This document shows positions 9,995 to 21,094 of a stretch of DNA of 42,918 bases, piece by piece (the stretch's first letter is position 1; each line of letters begins with the position of its first letter). The stretch comes from Chara braunii. Lineage: Eukaryota; Streptophyta; Charophyceae; Charales; Characeae. The notes beneath the pieces are model-generated. The model worked only from the letters and a program-made list of their open reading frames with translations, had not been told where the DNA came from and ran no database searches. The stretch covers positions 1,217,028 through 1,259,945 of the forward strand of contig BFEA01000334.1 in the NCBI GenBank assembly GCA_003427395.1, in the 5' to 3' direction. The translations under genes and the position numbers were made by a program.

Positions 9995-10983
9995 ATGCTG
10001 GAAATAGAAGTAGTCAGCATCATACGTGTATATGGGTCAAATGAGGTGGGCGAGAGAAGGGCCTTTTTTGAGAATTCAAAAGCACAAATACATGAAGGAA
10101 TACCCGTAATAATAGCCGGAGATTTTAATGCAGCACTAAAAAGATAGTTGGACCGGTGGCGCCTCCCCTGCCCCTGCCCAAGATACGTGGAAGAAGATGA
10201 GAATATTACTGCGGATCTCACAACATCCTTGAATGTCTATGACATGTTCCGTAGGTCTTTCCCAACCAAACAGATGTACACTTGCCTCTGCAACAGTCGT
10301 TCGAACAGGCAATTCCGCTCAAGGATCGACCTTATTTCAATCTCTGAAAAAATGGAGAGCGCCTTACAGCTAGCAGGGATCTTCCCACCAAGCCCACACT
10401 TGGGTCTCGACCACACCATATGCATGGCCAGACTGGCCTTTCGAAAAAAACATGACCAGGGGCCTGGTTTTTACAAATTGAACACCTCTCTACTGGCAAT
10501 GAGACCCTTCCTCACCTATCTAAAAGACGACTGGGCCTGCTGACATGAGCAGAAGGAAGTGGTTGAAGATACAGTAACCTGGTTTAATAACGACTTAGCC
10601 TTTTTGGCAAGAAAACTTAATGACTTTTCGATACTGCTAGCAGCCAAAAGACACTGGCATGCACATGAAATTGAACTACAACGAAACCTACAATCCTTGT
10701 ATCAACAAGGACCTTCCCAGGACCCTGCAGACGTAACCAAGATCTTATAAATTGAAAAACAATTGCAAAACTTTGCTGAGAAAGGGTGGCAAGGCATAAG
10801 AATCAGAGGGAAACTCCATGCACAGAGAACGAGGAATGGACACTGAATTATTTGCAAAAGTCAAGAAGGACAACCATAAAGGCATTAGTGGATGAATCTC
10901 AGCCACACACCCTTTTGGCCACAACCACCCCGCCCTGTACTAAGATAGCAAGGTCCTTCTACCAGGACCTATTTACCTCATGA
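9995..10983 (+). pseudogene. LINE A APE endonuclease and linker to RT
   Basis: The endonuclease nicks target DNA to prime reverse transcription. Visible motifs are VYGSNEVGERRAFF, then VIIAGDFNAAL (GDFN, about 10111-10138), SRIDLISIS near 10320, and a degenerate LDHT near 10405 where APE enzymes have SDH. One frame runs from 9995 with TAG at 10145 and TGA at 10541, then TAA at 10748. The linker continues in another frame (KSRRTTIKALVDES, SFYQDLFTS) until TGA at 10981. The first endonuclease motifs are absent. Confidence 0.8.
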
Positions 10984-11027
10984 TGCAACAATCGCCTCCG
11001 AGAAGCAAGGGAGAGGGAGGTGGAGGA

Positions 11028-11090
11028 CTTCTTTTTTTTTTTTCTTCATAAGTTGAATGATTTTTTTTTATATATTTTTTTAAATCGGGC
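11028..11090 (+). other. T-rich insertion within LINE A
   Basis: A T-rich stretch (runs of 11 and 8 T) interrupts coding sequence between the SFYQDLFTS linker and the RT domain, where other LINE reading frames would continue. It has no coding sense and probably reflects slippage or a small insertion. Confidence 0.5.
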
Positions 11091-11093
11091 CCA

Positions 11094-12780
11094 ATGCCCA
11101 AGGCTGATATTTCCAATAAGAAGATTGAGGCCGGGGTGGTCTCCCTGAGGAGCAAACTCGAGGATTGGCAGCGGGATGTCATGGAGGCGACACTTACCAA
11201 ACAGGAGATATGGATGACGCTGATGCAGATGGAGGAGGGTAAGACCCCAGGTATAGACGGCCTGCCCAAAGAACTGTGGGAAAAATGCTGGGCAGACCTT
11301 TCGGCAAATCTGATGAGTTATTACGAGGCGGCGTGGGAGTTAGGGAGGATGGGGGAATTCATGGACGAGGGGGTTCTCACTCTCCTCTATAAGAAGGGGA
11401 AACAAACAAATATAAGGAACTACAAACTGATTGCATTGCTTATAGTAGTATACAAATTGCTAGCAAAAGCCTTGGTGAATCGGTTGATAGTCCTCATGGA
11501 GAAATAATACATCCCACTCAGACCGGATTCATTAAGAGCAGGCATATACAGGACAATATCTTACTAGTAAATGAGGTGCTTAAGCTTTTGCGACAATCCA
11601 AAAGAAATGCAGCCTTCGTGTTCATAGACTTTGAGAAAGCCTACAACCACATTGACTGGTTCTTTATGGACAAGTCCATGAGAAAATTGAACTTTGGGCC
11701 AAACATGCGCAAATGGGTCACCATTCTTCACCAAAACACAACCACCCGGGTTTAAGTTAATGGCAATCTGCACCCCCCATCCACTTGCAGCGTTTTGTCC
11801 GGCAAGGGGACCCGATTGCCCCCTTCTTGTTTGTTATTGTCATGGGGGCACTTGCGGCAAACCTTCGAGCACATAAGGACCTTAAAAGAATATCGGTAGC
11901 AGCGATCCCCGAGGACGCAATTCCGATCAGATTCTGCTCCCTCTTCGCAGATGACCTGACAATAATGATGGCTGCAAAGCAGGAAAACATGACAGCGATC
12001 AAAACACCGATGGGTCGTTTTGCTGAAGTCTCAGATATGGAGGTTAATTGGGGAAGCAAAACATTAGGTTGGTGGATACATTACCAAGGAGGGAGACCCC
12101 AGGAATCCCCTACGGTCAAGTGGCTCCTAGCTCAGACTCCTATCTGAGTGTTGGGGGTGTGAATGGCCGCCACGGGGAGCCCAAGCAACAACGATGAGTG
12201 GATCATGACACTGGTGTTACAAAAGTTGTCCTTTTGTGAAGACAAGCAGACCTCTCTTCTAGGCCACACGGTGATCATCAATAACGTGATCCTTGCTTCG
12301 CTTTGGTACAAATCAGCGATATGGCCCCTAAGTAGGTCAGCCTTGTGGTCTATCCAGAAACAGGTAGCAGGGTGCCTACGGAGAGGCAACCATGAGCCTA
12401 AGCATGACATTAGCCGAGTGGCATGGCTCTCGGCAGTTCAACCCAAAACCAAAGGAGGGCTAGGTATTATCGACCCCGCCACCCAGCTCACCGCCCTCTT
12501 GCTGCAGTGGATGGTGAGGCTGATTCTCGATCCTCAGATTCCAAGAAGGGCATTGGCGCTGGAGCAGATAGCCAGGTTGGCCCCGCAGGCCCCAACAAGT
12601 GTGAACCCCCTCACGTGCGTGGAGGATAGGGGCTGGCCCATCCCAAAGAAGCGGACAAAAAAGGGGCTGGAGGATAAAAGGGAAGCAAGGCTAGACCTAC
12701 AAAACGACCCATTTTGGGCCACGCTTCTTAAGAATTGGCGCAGACTGCCCCTACCAAACAGGCCGCCCCCCGGTCGCTAG
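11094..12780 (+). pseudogene. LINE A reverse transcriptase
   Basis: This RNA-dependent DNA polymerase performs target-primed reverse transcription. Blocks in order: KTPGIDGLPKELW near 11240, NYKLIALL near 11420, HPTQTGFI near 11515, FIDFEKAY near 11622 (first catalytic Asp), VRQGDPIAPF near 11795, and SLFADDLTI near 11940 (catalytic FADD). The RT thumb follows with NNVILASLWYKSAIWPL and KTKGGLGIID. Frame changes occur near 11490 and 11780. From 11785 onward a single frame runs to 12780, broken only by TGA at 12145 and 12157 and TAG at 12778. LINE E and LINE F are homologous here. Confidence 0.85.
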
Positions 12781-14206
12781 GAGGAGGTGGTGAGGCAGCC
12801 ACGCTTCGGGAACAAAAGTATTACAGATAGACACAGTAGGGTGTATGGTAGCTCAGACAATCCGTGGAAGGGGTGGGTGAAACATGGTGTTTTGCACGTG
12901 AAGGACATGTGGGACTAGGTGACAAAAGACTGGCTCACCCTGGACCAGCTACGGCCCAGGCTTAGATACAGCCATCATATTGAAGGGGCGCTGGAGAAGC
13001 TGGTCTTTTCAATCCCATTGGACTGGGTGCGCATACTAAGGAAGGGGCCATCCATAGAGGAGAGTGACTGGATGACACTCAACGGGAACAGCGGCTTGAT
13101 GGGGAACATAGTAGTTGTGCACCCAAATGGGGACACGCTGATTTCCCTCTTCAACCTGGAACCTAACAACCAATTGACAAGCACCTCCTTGGAGGAGCTG
13201 ATATGGGTGGACAGGTCACATATATACAAGATTCAGGTCCTAAGTACCGGCGACACGTGGGTAGCCCATAAGCCAGAGACTCCATTGGCAGACCTGGCAC
13301 TGGATCCGGCCGAATGGAAGTGGACCACCACCCTAAACGGGGGGCGGCTCCACACACACCACCTTCACTCCCTCTCAGTCAAGACAGTTTATCGAATGCT
13401 ACGCCCTCCGGTGGATTTAAGAGAGAAAGTCAGAAATCATTGGTCACTTCGCTTAAACATCCACCAGAATGGTCTGCAACACATTCGGTGGTTTGCAGGA
13501 ATCGAGGTTAGCCTTGCAAAAATGGCCTCCCTGCAGTGGCAAATTGCCCATCGGTGCCTCCTCACTAATGATTGGCTTATAGACAGAACCAGTCTAGAAC
13601 AGCGTGGGTTGGCTGACCCATGGTGCAAAAGTTGTGCGGGAAATTTCCTAGCCAGAAAAATCCCCGAAACTATCAAGCATGTCTTTATGCAGTGCCCAGG
13701 TGCAGTGTGGGCCTGGCGATGGTGGGACCGTATCTGGCAGCAGATGGGCACAAAGGCGTAGTGGCCATGGGACCGGAAAGCCATCCTATGTGGGGCCTGG
13801 CTCCCCGACCCTCCAGACCCCTTCACTTTGAACCTCTTTGAGTTAGGGAGGAGGGCAGTATTATGAGCTATTTGGAGATGCAGGCGCACACTGGAAATGG
13901 AAGGGGCAATGATTGACGGGCCAGAGCTCAAAGAGCTACTAAAAGCAAGATTTCATCTTTGCATACCAAGCAGGAAATCACATCCAAAATAAAACAGTTA
14001 TGCAACAACTGGCTTGGGGGGACACGGGGGGTTGGGTTGCAAGGGTGGAATGGGCAGGGGAGGGGACCGCGGAGGTTCAGGAGCGGCTCAGAAGGGACTA
14101 CAAGATCTGTTTCAATAACTGGACAGAAGTTGACCCCTTAATCCCAATGCGTCCCCCATCCGAATTTCCCGACCATTCCCCTCACACCTCAACTGTCTTT
14201 GGTTGA
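12781..14206 (+). pseudogene. LINE A C-terminal region with zinc-binding domain
   Basis: The RT frame continues past TAG at 12778 and TAG at 12916 to TAG at 13759. The zinc-binding domain of plant L1 RTs (zf-RVT) is seen as MASLQWQIAHRCLLTNDWL, then WCKSC, PETIKHVF and MQCP between about 13520 and 13700, a CX2C...H...C pattern. Homologous sequence occurs in LINE B, LINE E and, for the extreme C-terminus, LINE D on the other strand. After 13761 the frame continues with a stop near 13863 and then a shift; the last recognisable stretch ends near 14206. Confidence 0.8.
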
Positions 14207-14596
14207 TAGGCAGTGGTTTGGGCTGGAACGAGTGGATGGGGGGAGGAATCAGGAGGGTATCAGGGGGCAACAGTAGTAGTAGAATAGTAAGTGGCAGTTG
14301 TGTGGGCTGGAATGAGTGGATTGGGGGAATGAATCAGGAGGGAATCAGGGGGCAGCAGTAGTAGCAAAATGGAAAGTGGATTTGTGACTAGCTGCTTTCA
14401 CTACCTGTGCAGGCAGTGGGCTCAGATTATTGAGGTCTACAGTGGGCTCAGACTTTTGATTTACTTATTTTCGTTCATGTTTCTGTGTTTCTGTTCATGC
14501 TTCAAATGGGACGCTGGGCCTGGTTCCCAGCACGTGCTGCTTCCCACGAATAGATTGGAGCTGTCTCCAAAAAAAAAAAAAAAAAAAAAAAAAAAA
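14207..14596 (+). other. LINE A 3' UTR and poly(A)
   Basis: The 3' UTR contains an approximately 84-bp imperfect tandem duplication (about 14212-14379; GGGCTGGAA recurs at offset 84). A 53-nt tail segment (14508-14560) is shared with LINE B and LINE D. Poly(A) occupies 14569-14596. Confidence 0.8.
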
Positions 14597-14599
14597 GAT

Positions 14600-16627
14600 T
14601 CCCCTTTTGTTTATTAAAAGGGGAAACTGCTCCTGAGTCACCTTTTAAGTTTGAAATGACAGAAGAAATATTGTGACAACCACTGTTTGGGAACCCGCAC
14701 ATATGTGACAATGCAGGGCACTCCTTCGCCCTGTCCGCTGACTCCCACTGACTCTCATGGGTAAGAAAAGGCATATTCGCAATTGAGGACCTGTGGGATT
14801 GCCAAACAGGGACGTGGAAGACTGCACAACAACTGCAGCCAACTCTAAAAGTTGTACGAAATATTCACGACAAACTTAAACAGCTTCGAGAGGCGATCCT
14901 GCCTCCGTGGGTCGCAGCCCTACGGGACGGTCCGTCGTTGCGTAGCCTAGACTGGGTCACCCGGGCTAGCACGAACCCCATCCCCATGACCATCTATAGG
15001 GTGGTCCAAGTTACACAGGTAGGCGTGACAACGCAGACATACGAACCTGACGCGCCGGGGACGAGGTGGGCGACTTTGAAAAGGGTCCCGGACTTGGACT
15101 GCATAATTGCGGCGGACGAGCTAACCAGAATCAGAGCGGTGGGGACATATGATACAGGCTACTATGCCTACGAAATGTCCATCCCAATTTACGCACTTCC
15201 TTTCGACCCATAAAAATGGGAATGGGGGGGCCATAACCCCACCTCCATCTGGCAATACACAACGAAAGAGGGATATGAGCAGGCCCATGTCCTGCTCCCA
15301 TCCACATAGATAGGTCAACAGAGATGGAAGAGGGATTCCCCGGTAGAAGAGGACAAATTGCGACATATTACGTGGACAACGTACGCACACACAATGCCCA
15401 CCTCCCATAGAGCTTTGCAATGGCAAATAACGCACCGCTGCCTTTCCACTCCGGATTGGTTGACCTCCAGATCTAGCTTGGAACAAGCAGGTGTCCTCTC
15501 CCCTATCTGCTCCCAATGCGGGCCCGATACCGAAAGCCGCAGAGCTGACCTGGAACACTGTTTGCTCGCTTGTCCGGTGGCAATAAGGGTTTGGCAATGG
15601 TGGGACGCGTTGTGGCATGCCCTCACAGGCAATGTGTTTCACTGGGACATAGCACTCATCCTCTTAGGGAAACGAAGAAACCACCCCGCAGCCTGGACCC
15701 CATTCCAACGAAATCTGTTCGGACATATGCGGCTGGCAGTACTCATGGTAATATGGCGAACGAGATGCTCAGGGGAACGCCAGGATGCAGCCTTTGGCTA
15801 TCACCAAGCTAAAGCGGAGCTGGCGGAGGTCCTCCGGGCGAACTTGCTGAAAGCCAGCAGGAAATTAGTTGAAGTACTGACCGCGAGCCCGGATAGAGAA
15901 AGTAAACAACATGCCATCCAGGGCTTCCAGGAGCTCTGGATCGATCCCCACGGAAAGCTAGCAGAAGTGCGGGATGATGGAAAGCTGATATGGAAAAACT
16001 GGGCAGCACAAGAGGACCAATGGTCCTTCCGTCCACCTGACAGCTTTCCCACCCCTCTACCAGGCCAAACAAAAGGGGCAATGGTGTTAATGCCCTCAAT
16101 AACAAGCTCAGCAACCAAGTCCCTAGGGGACGCGGGCCCCCAATCACCCCTCCCCTCGCTCGGGATGCCCTNNNNNNNNNNNNNNNNNNNNNNNNNNNNN
16201 NNNNNNNNNNNNNNNNNNNNNNNNNNNNNNNNNNNNNNNNNNNNNNNNNNNNNNNNNNNNNNNNNNNNNNNNNNNNNNNNNNNNNNNNNNNNNNNNNNNN
16301 NNNNNNNNNNNNNNNNNNNNNNNNNNNNNNNNNNNNNTATAACCCGCCACCTTCCTCCCTCTCCCCCCCAAGCCAACTCCTGCAACGACATTGAAAGGCC
16401 ATCACTATCCAGACCACAGCGACACCGAAGGATGCCCATCGACAGGGACAGAAGTTGGGGCAAGGGGAAAGGGGAAAGGGGGCACACCGATCCAGGTCAC
16501 GATTCGGGGAGAAAGAGTGCTGAGGAAAGGCCTGTGTGCTACAGCAGCGGCATCTCACCACAAGAAACAGATAGCAGAAGCGGGTGGCGGTGGGGACATA
16601 AGTTTCTAGCTATTAAGGGTGTCTCAT
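14600..16627 (+). pseudogene. LINE B C-terminal region with zinc-binding domain
   Basis: Related to LINE A 12700-14200 by PLFGN, the ED/KDLW segment and the zinc-binding domain. The long frame from 15358 contains RALQWQITHRCLSTPDWL, ICSQC, LEHCLLACPVAIRVWQWW (CX2C...H...C). Upstream pieces include 14938-15213, ending in TAA, and further stops. Downstream, KLIWKNWAAQEDQWSFRPP precedes the N gap at 16172. The frame past the gap is only formally continuous, because the real gap length is unknown. It is better preserved than LINE A around the zinc-binding domain. Confidence 0.75.
16172..16337. other. Assembly gap (166 N)
   Basis: A run of 166 N interrupts LINE B. Any reading frame drawn across it is meaningless in this span. 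Confidence 0.99.
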
Positions 16628-17006
16628 GAGATATGACCTCACTGTCACCCATCCTACGCTGACAAACAGCCGAGCAAATTAAGCTATGATAGCAGAAGTG
16701 CCTACCTAACTATAGGCTTGGAAGGTGTGTTCTGTAGTATGAGCTTCTGGATTCTATGACTATGGAGGTCGGGTGTAGGACGTTGAAGAGGGTATAGGGT
16801 TTAAGGGGTTTAAGGGATAAAATAGGTCTGGCATTCTAAAGGGGGGCTGCTGACCAGGGCTGGGCTAATAAATACGGGGTGCTCTAAGAAGGGAGGGGAA
16901 TCACTAGCAGCTCCATGGGACAACAGAGACCCGAGTCTGAGAAGAGAAAAGCTCACAGCCGCAGGAAACAACAAACAGAGATCTCCATGTTATAAGATGT
17001 ATCAAT

Positions 17007-17059
17007 GGGACGCTGGACCTGGTTTCCCGCAGGTGCCGCTCCCCACCAATAGATGGAGC
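17007..17059 (+). other. Conserved LINE 3' tail segment
   Basis: About 53 nt matching LINE A 14508-14560 and the reverse complement of LINE D 34529-34580. It begins GGGACG and ends CAATAGATGGAG. Conservation of a 3' UTR segment among otherwise diverged copies suggests a recognition site for the LINE RT; the function is inference. Confidence 0.75.
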
Positions 17060-17326
17060 AGCCTGACAGATAAACCCTCAATCCTGACGGTTCTCTTACC
17101 ACCGCCGGGATAGAGGGTTTACATAATGGGCTATTCGTAAAAAAGAAAAAAAAAGTTTGAAATGGGCAAGAAAAGACAAAGTGGCGCTGATGTCATTGTT
17201 CGAGTTTCAAAATGTGCAAGTTTAGCGGGGGTTTGAACCTGCAGCCGATTTTTTGAAGTGGCGTGAATGCAGATTTAGCGGCAGCTTTTTTTGCCCTGTT
17301 TCGAGAACCGCTAAAGTTGCCTATTA

Positions 17327-18235
17327 AGGTCTGATCCCACACTACTTACGGTAAGTAAGTACTAGTGTTTTGCCGGATCCCACATGATTCCGCAGACTAA
17401 GGCGGCGGCGGCAGCTTAGGAGGCAAGTAGAAACATTTGAAGTCATGGCGGGGCAGGGAATGATCGACGCCGAAAAAGCTTGAGGGAAAATGGAAGAGAA
17501 CTGGGCCCGTACCCTGCAACGAAAATGAAGTTTTTTTTTTTTTTTTTGTGAATTTTTTTGTGTCCGTTTGGTTGGCTTGGTTTGTCCTGAATGCCACTTG
17601 CGATTGGTGTGTGACACGGCAGGCCCCAGCGAGGCTGTAGGAAAGTCGGCCGTTGTGGATTGTGCGAGTAGTCCCGTGGTGACAAAATCGAAAGCCGTCG
17701 GCGGTACCACCTCGCGGACAGTGCATGTCTGCCCACCTCGCGATTACAAGCCTGCAAACGCCACAGCGTTCGAACTTCGGCCTCTTTTCGAACGCTGGCT
17801 GTTTCCGCCAGCTACCATCAACTATTCCACGCAGTCATACCACGTGTTCGGTGCCCGCTTCACGTCTCTCTCCACTTGCCTTGTAGCCGATGTCTGCGGT
17901 TGGCATCGCCGTGTTCAGACTAGGTCGGCCGACGGTTGTTTGCCCAAGTACGGCGCTGGGCCCAGCACGCTTCTGTGTGGCACACCTTGCCACACAAAAG
18001 AACATGTACGACGGGGGGCGGGCGGTGGACAGCAGAAAAAAGCGTCCATTGAAGTGGACAATTTTCGGTCCCTCACGACCACCCGCCCACCAAAAAGCGC
18101 AGCTACCCACGTGAAAGCTCCGCCGGTGCTGGTACTGTGGGGTCTCCGTTTTCTTTTACGGGAGGACGGGAGCGGGCCCAGCTTTTTCATTTCTTTTACA
18201 GATTCTGGATGCGTAAGTAGTGTGGGATCAGACTC
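17327..18235. mobile_element. Non-autonomous DNA transposon with 23-bp TIRs
   Basis: The 23-bp ends at 17327-17349 and 18213-18235 are inverted copies, identical except for the two outermost bases (core GTCTGATCCCACACTACTTA). TTA flanks both sides (17324-17326 and 18236-18238), as expected for the 3-bp TWA duplications of PIF/Harbinger elements, though superfamily assignment is tentative. Internal inverted repeats occur at 17766-17795 and 17974-17996. The open frame 17568-18239 shows no transposase motif and runs through the right TIR, so I treat the element as non-coding. Confidence 0.8.
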
Positions 18236-18269
18236 TTAGAAAAGCTGGGTGTGAACCAGGAGCCGTTGC

Positions 18270-18585
18270 CCCTTTTTTAAATTAAAAAACTAAGCTAATA
18301 TATTTTTCTCTCATTTATACCATATGCTACCTACCTAGATGTTGAAGCACAGCAACCCATGTCTAACCTCAACAGAGACCCACTAGACCTAGGAACTAAC
18401 CCCCAGCAAGGAATGGCAGGGCGAAAGCCCCTGCGAGAACCGAGGACCCTACCAAAGCCGACCAGGCCAACTATCTCAGCTGATGAACACCAAGCACACC
18501 GGCCGTGGGGGATTGAACTGACGTCCTCCTGAATGCCACTTGCGTGCGGAACCAACCGAGCTTGCCAGTTGCATCGCTCCTTTTT
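18270..18585 (-). mobile_element. Possible tRNA-derived SINE
   Basis: On the minus strand, AAGCTCGGTTGG (plus 18552-18563) resembles a pol III box A and AGTTCAATCCC (plus 18508-18519) resembles box B, about 45 bp apart, in the right order. Downstream comes an unrelated body ending in an A/T-rich tail near 18270-18290. No T-stem can be folded, so it is not a functional tRNA. Confidence is low because the promoter boxes are short. Confidence 0.35.
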
Positions 18586-18589
18586 TATG

Positions 18590-19560
18590 GAATGGAACCA
18601 CAATTTTGAGGGATGCATTGGGATCACACCTAAGATGAAACCACCCTCATTTAAACCACCAGTGATTCTGATATTCATTTTCCTGATGTTCGATTTTGCA
18701 TGCCCTTCGACTACTGAACCTTCGTGGAATTGGGCCTGCCAGTGGCAGCCACATGCATGCCATTTGGGCCAGAAAATTGTGTGAGAGGCAATTTCATTTA
18801 TCTTCTTTCGAGTTTTCTACAATTTACCACTTCCACAGCGGCATGCACCCTACATCCATGATCTTTTTTCAGATCTTTCGCGGAAGGATATGAGAGCAGC
18901 ACTGACAATATTACACCCCCCCTCCCTGGGCCCACCTGACCGTGGCGCCCTGTTAAATCACAGTACTTGGCGCATATATGGGCCGCTGACCTTTCACGTT
19001 AACACGCCGCATTTTCAGGTGTTCGGTTACCAGATGGAAATGGCTGGCGCTGCCAGCCAAAACCAGGCCCGCATCGCTTCGTTTTCTTCTGGCACGCAGG
19101 GCAAATTTAGGCCTGGCATCAATCTCTAGATTCGCTAGGTGACATACCGGTTTTCTTCAGCCACCAGTACATCTGAACCTATTTTTCCCTATGCATGATT
19201 TGCCTGCCCTGGAATTCTGAACAGTCGTGGGGCAAGGATCTACATGGCTCCGCAAGCCTTTTGGTCGGGCAGGCCGAGCCTTTCCGTGGCACCGTTTTAA
19301 TCATTGCATTCTCATGGGTAGCTGGGCAAGGCACTCGAGAAAAGATCAGGTACAAGACTGAAGAGAAGGACAAAAGAAGCAAATACAAAAACGAACAGGA
19401 GGACAAAGCAGAATAAGGGTGTGGCCACACCACTCTTGAAATGTGCAAAATGAGACCAACTTCCCGCTAGAACATGGCCAGATGCACCCGCCACATTTTT
19501 GTCTTTTTCACATTTCGAGAGTGGTGTGGCGAGGCCCTAAGAGACAGTAACATATGAGCC
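18590..19560. other. No gene recognised
   Basis: Moderately A/T-rich sequence with short open frames only and no recognised domain or repeat boundary. I see nothing I can name. Confidence 0.6.
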
Positions 19561-19682
19561 ATCTGACTACCGTCTTCACCCGAACAGAACGCCCGGTCAT
19601 TATCGCTGCATCTGGACCAGAAGTTGTGCCAAATGCAGCTATAATGACCGGGCGTTCTATTCGGGTGAAGAAGGTAGCAGAT
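19561..19682. repeat. Long near-perfect foldback, miRNA-precursor-like
   Basis: A left arm 19561-19611 and right arm 19633-19682 pair over about 50 bp with three mismatches and one bulge, leaving a 21-nt loop. The core CGCCCGGTCATTAT is perfectly paired. The size and near-perfect pairing resemble a plant pre-miRNA or a tiny fold-back MITE. No clear target-site duplication is visible. Confidence 0.8.
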
Positions 19683-19915
19683 TTTATGATCAGGGAGTGC
19701 AGAGGGAGAAAAAGCGAGAGGGCAAAATAGGCGCCCTTGTTGTCACCAGACTGACAGACTGCATATTACAAATGATTGGGGATCAAGGCAGGAGCTTGGT
19801 CATAAAACAAACATGAACAACGAACAGAAGGAGCGCCCATGACTGCGTCCCCATCATGCGATGGAGGGGAGGAGAAACCCCACCAGAGGGAGACAGGAGG
19901 AGGATGGGGGGGGGG

Positions 19916-19920
<5 letters not shown>

Positions 19921-19974
<54 letters not shown>
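19921..19974. repeat. (GA)27 microsatellite
   Basis: Twenty-seven uninterrupted GA units, preceded by a G run near 19905-19917. Open frames across it (alternating Arg/Glu) are artefacts. Confidence 0.97.
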
Positions 19975-19978
<4 letters not shown>

Positions 19979-20052
19979 GGGGAGGAGATCCAGTCTGGTA
20001 ATGATTATAATGGACGAAGGGCAACACAAAAAATAATTCACGAGCCTGAGAT

Positions 20053-20129
20053 TTTTTTTCGGCTTGAGTGTGATATGGGCCTTTATGTTCTGAACATCAC
20101 GGCCCATATCGCACTCAACAGGAAAAAAG
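20053..20129. repeat. Second foldback
   Basis: Arms 20064-20081 and 20101-20118 (18 bp, one mismatch) flank a 19-nt loop, and pairing of T-rich with A-rich flanks extends the stem outward. It lies about 370 bp from the previous foldback, on the other side of the GA microsatellite. Confidence 0.75.
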
Positions 20130-21094
20130 GTTTGGTTGTTGTGTCTTTTTCAGCTTTTTGGCTTCTTTCTTCTTTCCTGTATTTCTCTTCATAATGGAAT
20201 GTCCATGGCAGTCTACTAACATACTACTGGTAGTACCATTACTCTCTCCATTGTGCTACCAAAAAAGGCAAAGAGGGGTCTGCGTTACCATGACTTCTTC
20301 TTTTTTTTTTCTTTTTTTCTTTTTTGTCCCAATACCTTAAAGTACAGGTCAAGCTTTCATCCACAGAAACCCAATTGTAGTTGCCAGCCAAATGGCAGAT
20401 TCGGCAAAATCTGCTGTGGTATGTTCCCTGCCACAGCAAACTTTTGAGGGAAGACGGAAAAAGTCTTGCTGTATTCTACTGCCTGCCAGACAGCTGGAAC
20501 TTGGCCTCACAAAAGTACTTTGAAAACCAATGAAAGATTAGCAGATTCAGCACCAAAGAATGTTATTTGTTTTTCCTGTTTCAAAAACCCAAACAAAAAG
20601 AAGGGGAAAAGGAAGCTAGTATGATGCGAAGCGAACAAGACAAGAACAACCAGAAAGAGAGAGGTAAATGGTAAATACCCTCTTTTTTTATATAATCGCA
20701 GTGCTTCACTCATCTGCTTCCAGTGACGTTCAGACTCAGGTCCGTATATGAATAGTTCAAGGGTGTACCAGCCGAGCTAGGGCAGTTGGTAATACCCTGT
20801 CAGTAGATCCCATCTCATGGTATTAATCAAGTCTTCAGCCAACACAGGTGTCAGTGCGAGTGTGAGTGGGTTGCATGTGGTGTGTAGGAGAGTGTTGGCT
20901 GTAGACACTGCTGTGACTCGATGGGGGTAGGGGAAGATGAAAAGCGAGGCGCAGTTACTGGCAAATGCCCGGTCCTTGTGTTAGCCAGGCCCCCACCGGC
21001 GGCCCCAACCCTGCACCCTAAACCACTAGGGCAAGGGGCAAACATGCAATTAACTCCCTACACCAAGAGGGGTAACCTCCCTTTACCGAAGAGA
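20130..21094. other. No gene recognised
   Basis: No coding region is supported. GAGCTAGGGCAGTTGGTAA near 20774 has a faint box A-like look, and 20990-21035 on the minus strand contains TAGTGGTTTAGGG, but neither has a convincing box B partner. Confidence 0.5.

Larger units (their letters stand above)
9995..14596 (+). mobile_element. L1-like LINE A with poly(A) tail
   Basis: An APE-type endonuclease, reverse transcriptase and C-terminal zinc-binding region occur in order on the plus strand, followed by a 3' UTR and a 28-nt poly(A) run (14569-14596). ORF1 is not recognised and the endonuclease N-terminus is missing, so the copy is 5'-truncated. Stops and a few frameshifts inactivate it. GATTCCCC directly follows the poly(A), and GATTCCCC also occurs at 9883-9890; whether this is a target-site duplication is uncertain. 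Confidence 0.88.
14597..17155 (+). mobile_element. L1-like LINE B, 5'-truncated
   Basis: Sequence directly after the LINE A poly(A) is homologous to the LINE A region starting at about 12700, so LINE B lacks endonuclease and RT. It carries the C-terminal zinc-binding region, an assembly gap, a 3' UTR and the shared LINE tail at 17007-17059. An A-rich run near 17140-17155 could be a decayed poly(A). The flush junction suggests LINE A landed in or beside LINE B, but no LINE B sequence is recognisable upstream of LINE A. Confidence 0.75.

Noticed and set aside
15809-16561. Long minus-strand frames over the N gap
   Set aside because: They cross 166 undefined bases and are shadows of the LINE B coding strand.
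17568-18239. 223-residue open frame inside the TIR element
   Set aside because: No transposase or other motif is seen, and the frame runs through the right TIR.
18500-18575. Functional tRNA gene on the minus strand
   Set aside because: Box A- and box B-like motifs exist, but no T-stem or acceptor stem pairs; kept only as a low-confidence SINE.
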